From Baffinella frigidus (taxonomy: Eukaryota; Cryptophyceae; Cryptomonadales; Baffinellaceae): a DNA stretch of 13,891 bases. Positions 1 through 11,189 of the stretch are shown piece after piece; position 1 is the stretch's first letter, and each line of letters begins with the position of its first letter. A program made the position numbers and the translations under genes. Location of the stretch: positions 16,776 to 30,666 of the forward strand of contig MU646316.1 in the NCBI GenBank assembly GCA_026770585.1, given 5' to 3'. Below the pieces are notes generated by a model that saw nothing but the letters and a program-made list of their open reading frames with translations, was not told the DNA's origin and did no database searches.

Positions 1-44
<44 letters not shown>

Positions 45-171
45 AGAGAGAGAGAGACAAACAGAGAGAGAGAGAGAGAAACCTTGATGACGTTGGGTTC
101 GCGCATGAGCACCCCGTCGACTTCTTGCCATAGAGAGAGAGAGTGAGAGAGAGAGAGAGAAAGAGAGACAA

Positions 172-212
<41 letters not shown>

Positions 213-340
213 GGCAGGCAGACAGCCAGAGAGAGAGAGAGAGAGAGAACAACCTCGATGACGTTGGGTTCGCGCATGAGCACCCCGTCGACTTCTTGCC
301 ATAGAGAGAGTGAGAGAGAGAGAGAGAGAAAGAGAGACAA

Positions 341-387
<47 letters not shown>

Positions 388-412
388 GGCAGGCAGGCAG
401 GCAGGCAGACAG

Positions 413-451
<39 letters not shown>

Positions 452-531
452 AACCTCGATGACGTTGGGTTCGCGCATGAGCACCCCGTCGACTTCTTGC
501 CATAGAGAGAGAGTGAGAGAGAGAGAGACAA

Positions 532-578
<47 letters not shown>

Positions 579-601
579 CAGACAGACAGGCAGGCAGACA
601 G

Positions 602-634
<33 letters not shown>

Positions 635-637
635 AAC
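1..637. repeat. GA and CAGA microsatellites with interspersed exon fragments
   Basis: Long (GA)n tracts with (CAGA)n runs at about 181-230, 352-410 and 573-602 alternate with a 50-bp segment of the eighth exon. The segments are 170-200 bp apart, so this is a higher-order tandem array of three truncated copies beside the full exon. The long open frames here are products of low complexity. Confidence 0.9.
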
Positions 638-730
638 CTCGATGACGTTGGGTTCGCGCATGAGCACCCCGTCGACTTCTTGCAGCTTCGGAGGGTACTC
701 CCCCGTGTGGTTCATCCACGGATGCATCAC
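638..730 (-). CDS. Putative eighth exon (31 codons)
   Basis: It reads VMHPWMNHTGEYPPKLQE and then VDGVLMREPNVIE, between acceptor AAAACCGCAG and donor GAG/GTTGTT, phase 0 at both ends. It joins the previous exon as DLYK/VMHPW. Three partial copies of its 3' half with the donor lie at 87-130, 256-301 and 456-503. An acceptor-edge copy lies at about 1077-1099, with GTG changed to GTT, synonymous in this frame. The gene would continue beyond the left edge. Not ankyrin; family not recognised. Confidence 0.55.
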
Positions 731-3700
731 CTGCGGTTTTAATAGGGTTATGGCCTGAAAATAGGGTAGTTAGGCCTACGGCATTGCCTAGGACCTCCTA
801 CCGTAGGCCGAGACTTTTTGGTCCTAGGATTCCTCGGTGAGGGACTACCTCAACACCGCAGATGTTGAGGTAGTCCACTTAGCAGCCATCGGTGCCTTTG
901 ATCATGTGTCCATCTAAACGATCCTGGTACAAATTGCAATTCACTGAACGATTCTGGTACAAATTGCAATTCATTGCAGTTCATTGCTGGGTAAGGGGCT
1001 TGGAACTGCCCCCGGAAATCCGGGGGGGAAGTGCCACGGTGGCTGCTAAGTGGAGTTGATCATTTTTTAGAAGTATCATCCACGGATGCATAACCTGCAC
1101 CCAACCGCAGGTTTAACTATTGTCGAAATGGGCTTCGCGCGGAATCGAGGTCAGGTCAGGAAATCAGGAAAATTTCCAACAAATGGACTTTTATGCTATC
1201 TTAGGCATGATTTCTATCTCAAAATAGCATCTCCCACCCATAAGATGACACAAAAAGGGGAAAAAATGAAAAATGTTGCTGACCTGGCCTCGATTTTTTC
1301 TGTGCGGAGCCAATTTCGACAATAACTAAATCAGAGGTAGTTTGCAAACGCAATTTAGACTTAATTGAAATTTGCGTTCCTTCCTGTAGTCCCCGCCAAG
1401 AGATATCCCATCTGTTTCTGGGGTGACCACATCGGAGTTCCCCACTACACGTCACCTTCTTACGGAACCACACGACCTACGGAACCACCACGTTTCTTCT
1501 GCGCACGTTTCTGCTGAGGAGTTCCCCTCCACACGACGATGGCGCGTTCACACAGTCACGTCCACTCCAAACAGCGGACTTCGGAGGGATTTTGAATAAC
1601 CCTTAAGCGACAAGACCTACGACCCTACGGTAGGCAATCCGTAGGGTCGTAGGGGGGTTCCTACGGATAAGGTTACGGACACTCGGGCTCTCAGCGCCCA
1701 AAACTCCCATCTCAGACCACTGTGTGGATAAGGAGATGTAAGACGAATGGGCAGTTCTTGCACATGATGGCGATGCGGTCGCCGAGGATGCAAGGTTATG
1801 AGGCTTTCAGAGGTTCCTCTTGCTTCTCGACTGCCGTTCAAGCGCGGCCCACCGAGACAGAAGTCGAGATTGGGACGTCTCAAAGCAAAAGTGGAACCTC
1901 TGTTAACTTAAGAAGTAACAGTGGAATACAAGGTTATGAGGCTTCCGAGGATGCACGGTTCCACGCGACGATGGCGTGTGTACCAAACAGGTGTATTTTT
2001 GTTGAGTCTTTCTATTATTCCTGCAGTTCTCAAGGTATTTTAATCCGGAATCCGGATAAGTTGACAGATTTGTGGGCGATTGAAGGCGAGTAGACTTGTA
2101 AACCAGAGGGATTTGGTGCACAGGTGATCGTCGCGTGGTACCATCCTGGGTGATCACGTCGGAGTTCCCCACCTACCCAAACGTTTAGTGGACGAGACAC
2201 TAGTTCCCATACCTACCCTCCGGGGTGGTAGCGGGCAGCTTGAGCCCTCTGGTCTCGTCACACCACTCCCCCTAGCGTGAAGTGGTCGTGTTTGTCAACT
2301 TATTAAACCTCGCTTTTCCCCCTGTTTCTGCGGAGCTGTGGTCCTGGAGGGCAGGCGAGTCGAGATTTTCTTCGTATACTGTTGTATACTCGGTGATATA
2401 TGACTCTGGGTAGGTGACTCTCTAGAGCATCTTTCTGCTCTCGCGTGTCGCCTCCCAGAGGCGCCCCGCGAGTGTACAAGCCTCGACATGCGGAAACAGA
2501 TTCAATTTAACTCGGAAACAGGTTCAATTCATTCGCGCTATCTTCAGGGTGGCGTTAGCTATCTTAGCCTCGTCATAGCGTTACCATAGCACAAACACCA
2601 CCCCTGAGATAGCACAGAGTTAGATATTTTTTTGCTATCTCTGGAGTGGTGTTTGTGCTGTGGTACAGCTATATCGAGGCCAAGATAGCAATTTCCCCCC
2701 TTAAAATAGCACAAATAAATTGAAGATTTTTCCGCATTAGATAGCCTAGCTCTGCCTGAGTTTTGTTCTGGCTCGTCCTAAAGGCTTTCTATTCGCCCTT
2801 CGTACTGAATTTTTGCTCTTGACTACGTTTGAGGACGAGCCATAATAGAACGGACGAGCCATAATACGAGCCATAATAGAACGGACGAGCCATAATTGAG
2901 GACGAGCCATAATAGAACGGACGAGCCGCTATCTAGCTCTGCAGAGCTAGATAGCGTACCATGTAGAGGTCTTCGGCGCGCGGCCCAGTCACCGGTGAAT
3001 TTGGTCACGTTACCGGTGGACATCCGCCGGGCCGGTAACGTGACCAAACGCGACTATGTGTGTGAAAATTACTACACACCACCCCGCGTGTGAAGGACGT
3101 CCAGTTTTAAAATGCTCACATTTTTATCCTCGAGTGGGAGGCGAGAGTGCGTACCACGCCAGATTGATCGAGGAAAACCGACGCCTTATCCACGCCAGAT
3201 CGGGCGTCGTGGACTTAAGAATCCAAGGGGTTTCCCCTGAAAGATGTCAAACGTGGATGTTTCAATCCCTCTGGCGTGGAACCACCAACCTTCGAACGAG
3301 GACCAAATCGTCAATTTTGATACCTCAGATTTACCAGGCAGAGGGGTCGGATCTGGCCCCTCTGTCAAAAGAGAGTGGCTCCAAAAACTCGTCGATTTGG
3401 TCCGATTGTGAGGGTTGGTGGTACCTTGTAGAGGTCTTCGGCGCACGGTCGGGGGAGGTTGTGCTTCTTGCGCCACTCGAGAATGTACGTCCTGCCAATC
3501 GCGTGATGAACATTCAGCTGACAGCTACCAACCCTCACAACTTGGGCAAATCGAAAAAGTCAAAAACACCAAATCCCCTTGGAGGCCGTCGGAATCTGAC
3601 GGCCTTCAAGGGGATTTTTGGAGCCATTTTTTTATTTGCCCAGACTGTGAGGGTTGGTGGAGAGAAGAAGAGACTTTCGGTGCATTGAAATCTGATGGCG

Positions 3701-5564
3701 GAGAGGCCTCACACACACGAGAATGCTAGTTAAAACCGATGTGCGTTGAAAAGTGGGTATTTGTGTAGTAACTTTCGTTGATTGGTCACGTAACTCTGCG
3801 AAATTTGCACAGTCACGAGGTTGGAATACCCTATCCTGGTACAAATATTTACAACCCCACATGTAAATAGGCCCCTCTTGCATTCTCGAGCGGTCCGTCG
3901 CAAGGCGGGCCGCTCGTGTGTGCAGCTCACGCGCGGCGCCATCTCACTGCAATTCGTGCGCTGCATGCAGCCGTTTAGATGGACGAATTCAGCGTTTAGA
4001 TGGGCGAATTCGTTTAGATGGACGAATTCAGCGCACGAATGCACGGACGTTGACAAAGGCTCGTCAAGAGGTTGGCTGTGGGAAACGGACGGGGCACACA
4101 TTGGACCCAGACTACGGGTTCGTGGTGTGTCTGAGGACCGGGTCCTGGCTGGACCCGCCTCAGGGGAAAAGGGCTCCAAGGTTGCAGGGGAAAAGGGCTC
4201 CAAGGTTGCAGGGGAAAAGGGCTCCAAAGTTGCAGGGGTAAAGGGCTCCAAGGTTGCAGGGGTAAAGGGCTCCAAAGTTGGGCCATTAGGTCGACTGAGG
4301 CGGGTCCGTCGAGGACAAGGTCCTCACAGTGAGGGTGGTGACGGGACACACATTCGACCCTATGGGTTCGTGGTGGGGGTCTCTCTCTCTCTCTCGGACT
4401 CTCTCTCTCTCTCTCGGACTATGGATTCGTGGTGGAGGTGGGGGGGGGTGGCGACCCCTTGGACGCAGCGGTGTTATGTGTGGTGGCCGTGAGCACATCC
4501 GGCACTGAAACAAGAGGGAGGTGATGACCCGTTGTCTTGAGAGCCGAGTCCCAGTGTCAAAAAAACTCAAGGCTCATAGACTTTTGGCTCACTCGGCTCT
4601 AGGCTGAGAGTAATAACGAAGAAGAAGAAGAAGAAGAAGAAGAAGATGAAGAAGAAGAAGAAGAACAAGAAGAAGAAGAAGAAGAAGAAGAAGAACAAGA
4701 CGACGAAGAAGAAGCAGAAGGAGAAGAAGGAGAAGAAGAAGCAGAAGCAGAAGCAGGAGAAGAAGACGAAGAAGAAGAAAAAGAAGAAGAAGAAGAAGAA
4801 GAAGAAGAAGAACAACAACAACAACAACAACAAGAAGAAGAAGAACAAGAAGGGGGTGATGACCCGTTACGCCAGTGGTCGAGCTTGGACCAATGCGCAG
4901 CCTTGACCTGCTTCGCTGACAAATGCCCGTGCCTGAAGTGCGGCACGCCGAACATCTGCCCACAGATGGGCGGGTCAGCATCCCAGCACAAATCGTTTTA
5001 AGTGGACTGTATCTGTGGATCCCCCGGTGGCTGCTAAGTGGCTCGGCGCCCACTGGGTTGGCTCGGCGCCAACTGTGAGGTGCCACTTCACACGCGTCAG
5101 GTGCCCGTGTCTAAAGTGCGGCACCCCGAACATCTGCCGGATCGACGGGGCGTGCGTCAGTTCCAGGCAGGGCTGTGTGGGGGGTCATGCAGAGTCAATT
5201 TTCTCTTTCAAGGGTTTCAAAACAATCTGCCCGCATGAAGGTGCTCGACATGACGGTTTATGGTCGGAGTTCCCAACGGGATTCTGCAACGGATGGGGGG
5301 GGTGCCGAACATCTGCCTGCAGAGGGGAGGGTCAGCGCGCTAACCCAGAGCTCGCCCAAAGGGAACATCTGCCCACAGAGGGGGGGGGCGCTCAGACCTA
5401 CGGAACCACCAGACCTCAGGAACCACCAGACCCGGTCCCCGTCGAGGGCAAACGGAGCGTAGTTAGTAAGTCGATCACTCTCCGATAGGCCTAGGACCTA
5501 GTTACAGGGACTTGAAGAGGTTAACAAAGAAGAAGAAGGAGAAGAAGAAGGACAAGAAGAAGGA

Positions 5565-5595
<31 letters not shown>

Positions 5596-8500
5596 AAGAA
5601 GAAGAAGAAGAAGAAGAAGACGACACTGGCAAGTGCCACACGACTCAGTCAGCAACCGTGTAAGCACTGAAATCCGGGAAAATGTATGTATCTTTTAGAA
5701 TCCGGCAACGAAAATTACTAGACAAATCCTTTAATATTACTAGTATGGTCCACTTGTGCAGTAATTTTCGTTGCCGGATGATAAACGAAAAATACATTTC
5801 CCCGGATGAACTGTCAGCAACCGCGTGACCCAGTCAGCCCACGCAGGGCTGGCTGGAGGGGGGGGTATTCAAAAGTCATATTTGAGGAAAACCGGTATTC
5901 AAAAGTCAATTTTCAGCAGAAATCGGCTGCAAGAACGGACTAATGGCTCCAAGACCGGACCTGGAATACCCTATCCAAGAGCCTGGCGTGCAACCCGGTC
6001 ACCTGCGGCTCGGCGCCGTCAGCTGCGCGGCGCATGTAGTGTCGAAGGACGTCTGTTAGAATCTCGCAACGAAAATTACTACACAAATCCTTTAATATTA
6101 CTAGTATGACCCAATTGTGTAGTAATTTTCGTTGCCGGGTTATAAAGGAAAAGTACGTTTTCCCGCAGTAACTGTCAGCAACCGCGTGACCCAGTCAGCA
6201 ACCCGGTCACCTGCGGCTCGGCGCCGTCAGCGGCGCGGCGCATGTAGTGTCGAAGGACCTCTGTGAGGTAGCCGTAGGCGCTCTGCTGACTGCTCGCGTC
6301 GGAGTCGGGCACGAAGCGTGATTTGAGCATACGGTCCAGCGGCGTCTGCTCACCCCGGATAAACCATCCGAATCACCCCCCCCATATTATGTGAATCACA
6401 CACCCCACACCATCCGAATCACACACCCCACACTATCTGAACCACACACCACACACTATCTGAATCACACAGCCAAAAATATCTGAATGTGAGACACAGC
6501 CCACTGGAAACCTGGAGCTATAAGAACAATACCTAAACCCTAAACCCCAAATGCGTACAACCATATCATTCGCAGACCTCCTCGAATCCAAGATATTCAA
6601 AGGGTGTTGGGATGGGGTTGGCCCTCCACGCCAGAGTGGAGGAGGGGGTTGATTTTTTTTAACCGTATGTGGATACGGTATTTAACTTTTGAAAATAACT
6701 GCCTTCAGGGGAAATGGACTTTTGGCGACCCCTTCGAAGACTCTGGCGTGGCTGGGGCTCTGGCAAGAGACGCGGTCTGAGGAGACCTAGGGCCTACTGT
6801 GGTCCAAACAACGATGATACGGGTAGAGTCCGAGTAGTGTAGAGTCCGGAGTGTAGGGTTCTCTGCAGCTTAAATTGTAGAGAGACACCTAGCTCTGTCT
6901 GACTCGGGTTGACTGATCGTTTTCACTCCAAAAGTTGACGGATTTGCACCAAACCCCCGAGGAATTGACTTCCGGTCTCATCATTTGGATGAGACCAGAT
7001 TCACATAGGCAGAGCTAGGACACGTGAACTGTAGCGATTAACTAACGGAGATGTACTGCAGAGATAGCCACACAGCGGGCTACGAGGGGATTTTCGGGCG
7101 CTGAGAACCCGAGTTTCCGTTACCTTATCCGTAGGAACCCCCCTATGTCCCTACGGGTTGCCTACTGTAGGGTCCTAGGTCTTATCGCTTAGGGGTTATT
7201 CGAAATACCAGCAAAGTCCGCTGCGTACTGTAGAGATCGACTTACGGAGATGTACTGTAGAGATAGACTGCCCTGTAGAGATAGACTGTGGTGTAGAGAT
7301 TTATCCGGGGAAATATTTTTTTCTTTAGTTTGATGGCAAGGAAAATTACTACACAATTCGTTCTTATTAGTAATATTAAAGCATTTGTGTAGTAATTTTC
7401 CTTGCCATCAAACTAAAGAAAAACAGGTTTCCCCGGATAAAGTTAGACTAACGCTTCCGAGAGGGCGTCCTACTACCGTATGCAATACCGCAGGGTAATA
7501 CTAAATGCCAGACTTAGGTTTGACGCCGGAAATAGGGCGTCCACCCCACGCCAGGCTCTTGAGTAGGGTATTCCAGGTCCGGTCTTGGAGCCATTGGTCC
7601 GTTCTTGGAGCCGTTTTCTGGTAAAAATCGACTTTTGAACACTGTTTTTCCTGAAAAAACTGACCTTTGAATACCCCCCCCTCCAATCCCGCGTGGCTTA
7701 ACTGAAAGGGCGTCTGGACCTGGCCAGTTTTATGCTATCTTAGACATGGATTTGATGACAAGATCGCGAACCCCCACCCATAACATGTCAGGAAACGAAT
7801 CATTTTCACGTTTTTTCGTTCCCCGACCCCCCGACCAGATCTCGAAAAATTCTGCGCTAACCCAAAATCTACAATAATGGAGAGGGCGTTTGAACCTGGC
7901 CGCCTTGTTTGGTGCGCACGAGAGAATCCGCACCCGCTCAAGCAACGTCTCCACACACAGATAGACTGTACTGTAGAGATCGACTGTACTGTAGGGATAG
8001 ACTAACGCTTCCGAGAGGGTGTCTGGACCTGGCCGCCTTGTTTGGTGCGCACCAGGGGGTCCGTGCCCCGCTCGAGTAATAAAGAAGAAGAAGAAGAAGA
8101 AGAAGAAGAAGAAGAAGAAGAAGAAGAAGACGAAGAACAAGAACAAGAACAAGAAGAAGAGGAAGAAGAAGAACAAGAACAAGACGAAGAAGAAGAAGAA
8201 GAAGAAGAAGAAGAAGAAGAAGAAGAAGAAAGAGAAGAAGAAGAAGAAGAAAGAGAAGAAGAAAGAGAAGAAAAAGAAAAGGAGGAGGAGGAGGAGGAGG
8301 ACAATGCGCCCCCCCCCATTTTTACTACTGACACGTAGTAAAATTTCCGTTAAGGGTGGACACCCTAGTTCCGGAGAGGGTGTCTGGACCTGGCCATCGT
8401 GTAGGTAGCCTCGTGTGGTAGGGCCTAGCGTGGTCCAAACCACGATGTTTAGTGTAGAGTGAGGGTGGACGCTCCAATTCCGGCGACAGCCTCATTCCGG

Positions 8501-10445
8501 AATTCCTTCGGGTGCTACCGTATACAACACCGTAGGGTCAAACGGAATGCCGGAATTAGGTTGACGCCGGAACTAGGGCGTCCACCCTTAACGGAAACTG
8601 AGGGAGATGTACTTCAGAGAGAGACTAACGCTTTCGAGAGGGCGTCGGGACCTGGCCGCCGTGTTTGGTGCGCACGAGAGGATCTGCGCCCCGCTCCAGC
8701 AACGTCTCCACACACTTCACGTGTGCCCACACCTGCGCGGGGGGGGGGGGGTCGTGTGAGCGTCTTGTGAGATTCTTGGCCAAGTAAAAAAAGCTCACGA
8801 CCCCCGAGGTGTGCTAAGTTCGCAGAGACACTGCACGTGCGCCCACACCTGGGTTATCTTAGGGGTTCAGGGGCTGCCTGTATCGAGGCTTCGCGTGTGT
8901 TCACACTTACCGGGGGGGGGGGGTCGTGTGAGCGAAAAACACCAGACCAAAACCATGAGGCTAAAGGATTTAGCCTTTAGCCGTTGGACGAGTCTCCATA
9001 CACTTCACGTGGGCCCACACCTGCCGGGGGGGGCTCACCAGAGTCAGATGGAACCTAACCAGAGTCATATATCACCAAGTGTACAACGTATATGAAGGGG
9101 GGAAAGCTACAGCTTCGTGCGAGCGTCTTGTGAGAGCGTCTTGTGAGATTATTGGTTAAGAAAAAACGCTTACGGTTTTAGTTTGAAGTTTAGCCTGCAG
9201 CCTTTAGACGAGTGTCGGGGTGGCTCGGCCGGGCGTGCGCTGCAGGATGGTCGCGCAAAACCACAAACCGTAAACCCTACACCTTGGATGTGCATGCTCC
9301 GTGTTTGGCGGAAACGTGGTTCAGGAAGAAGGATCGAGGATGGACCTGAACCAAGTCACTTGAACCAAGTCTCCTGAACCAAGTCTCTTGAACCAAAGGA
9401 TCGAGGATGGACGCTTGGGGGGGGCTGCGGGGGTTCTCATCAGGGTGTGCTAGGAACACGCAAGGCAGTCACGACCGACCGTCTGGCTTCGGCGTCCGTG
9501 GTGGAGATGGAAATTCTCCAGAGGCATCCGGGTGTGGGGGGGTGCACCTTTTCTAGAGGCATCCGGGTAGGGAGAGAATTCACCTTCTCTGGGGGCATCC
9601 GGGTTCACTCAGCAGCCACCGGGGCCTTCGATGGTGTGTCCATCTAACCGATTCTGGTGCAAATTGCAATGCGTTTCAGGGGAAGGGGCTTGAAATGATG
9701 CCCGGAAATCCGGGGAAGATAGAACTCGGGCGCTGCTAAGTGGGGAGGGGTTCTGTTTTAGTGTGTTGTTCACTCGGGGACTGTGCTGGTCACGCTGATC
9801 TGCGTGCAGATTCAAGTTTAAGGGTGGGTCCGTTCTCTCACCCTCTCTCTCTCTCTCTCGATCGCACTCTCTCTTTCTCTCTCTCACACACACACACCAC
9901 CCTCTCCCTCTCTCTCGCTTTCTGACTCTCTCTCTCTTTCTCACCGCAGCGTAGTGGAGAGGAGTCCACCCAGATTCCGTGCTCCGAATGCTCACGTTCG
10001 CGCCTGCACCTCTCGAAAAATAAGTCGACATTTCCAAAATAAGTCAACATTTCCCCTATAAGTCGACATTTCCAATATAAGTCGACATTTCCAATATAAG
10101 TTGACATTTCCAAAAATAAGTTGACATTTCCAAAATAATACGACATTTCAGACAAGTTTGGCATTTTCGCGATGAACCACGCGTGAGATATCGTGTGTAG
10201 ATCGGCGGGCGCCTATGCGGGACAGCTGAACAGCCCAACCGCCCAGCCCAGTGCAAACCGCCACCATGCTGGTTGCAAGGAGGCGAAGCAGAGAGAGAGA
10301 GAGAGACAGAGAGAGAGACAGAAAGGGAACGAGAGAGCGCGCGCGTGTGTGAGAGAGACAGAACGCGCGCGCGAGTGTGTGTGTGTGAGAGAGAGAGAGA
10401 GAGCGCGCGCGCGCGCGGAGAGAGAGAGAGAGAGCGAGCGCGCGC

Positions 10446-10514
<69 letters not shown>

Positions 10515-10627
10515 CGCGCGAGTGAGAGAGAGAGAGAGCGCGCGCGCGAGCGAGAGAAAGAGCGAGCGCGCGAGTGAGAGAGAGAGAAAGGGAGCGCGCG
10601 CGAGTGAGAGAGAGAGAGAGCACGCGA

Positions 10628-10687
<60 letters not shown>

Positions 10688-11146
10688 ACCGTAGGCAGCG
10701 AGAAGCTCAATCGCGCGCGGGAGGCCATACACTGCCGCTCGATGAATCGGCGCCCATCCTGCGTTCAGGAGAATGGGTTCAGGAGGACGGGTTCAGTAGA
10801 ATGGGTTCAGAAGGATGGTTCAGGAGGAGGAAGGCCGTACACTGCCGCTCGGTGGATCGGCGCCTATTTAGGGTTTAGGCTTGAGTGTGTAGGGTCCTTG
10901 GTCGGATAGCGAGGAGGCAAACGGAACTTTTCGATTCGGGTACGAATTACGAGTCTTGTCCAACTTGTGGGGGCTGAAACTCCCAATGGGAGTTTCAGCC
11001 CCCACAAGTTGGACACGACTAAAATATTACCCGTTCCATTTGCCCCCTCGCTATGCGAGCAAGGTTAGGGTTTCGGGCAACATACCGACCGGCGCTAGGG
11101 AAGGAGCCCAGCCTGTGCGCGATAGATAGAGAGGGAGAGAGGGAGA

Positions 11147-11189
<43 letters not shown>

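Larger units (their letters stand above)
3036..3792. repeat. Inverted ACTACACA-type ends 757 bp apart
   Basis: The left ACGTGACCAA then GAAAATTACTACACA pairs with the right TGTGTAGTAACTTTCG then TTGGTCACGT. The core matches the short foldback family seen at 5671 and 7311. The interior holds the seventh exon and three other foldbacks. It may be two half elements rather than one long element. Confidence 0.45.

Noticed and set aside
80-685. CRISPR-like spaced repeats
   Set aside because: The spacers are simple GA/CAGA repeats of varying length and the repeat is an exon fragment; the DNA is eukaryotic.
258-758. 166-codon plus-strand frame with RE and RQTD repeats
   Set aside because: It is a translation of GA and CAGA arrays, and the conserved non-repeat parts fit the minus-strand exon.
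1729-1790. Minus-strand exon-like LGDRIAIMCKNCPFVLHL
   Set aside because: A stop lies just upstream with no acceptor between, and no copy or join supports it.
3056-3688. 210-codon plus-strand frame
   Set aside because: It runs through three foldback elements and antisense to a better exon; no recognisable domain.
4089-4280. Plus-strand GEKGSKVA octapeptide repeat as a protein
   Set aside because: It is in frame only because the unit is 24 bp; no start context or flanking domain.
4567-5086. Poly-Phe, poly-Leu, poly-Ser and poly-Lys frames
   Set aside because: They come from the GAA array in all frames; no non-repetitive domain is present apart from the minus-strand exon already listed.
4920-5190. 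Plus-strand Cys-rich motif CPCLKCGTPNIC
   Set aside because: It is conserved in both copies, but all differences are silent in the minus frame too, and that frame has acceptors and extends the ankyrin gene.
7730-8443. 237-codon minus frame
   Set aside because: It is mostly the GAA array, with frameshifted ankyrin exon copies at its ends.
10148-10878. Long Ser-Leu and Arg-Glu frames on both strands
   Set aside because: They are a compound dinucleotide repeat; only the ankyrin exon at 10690-10758 is credible.
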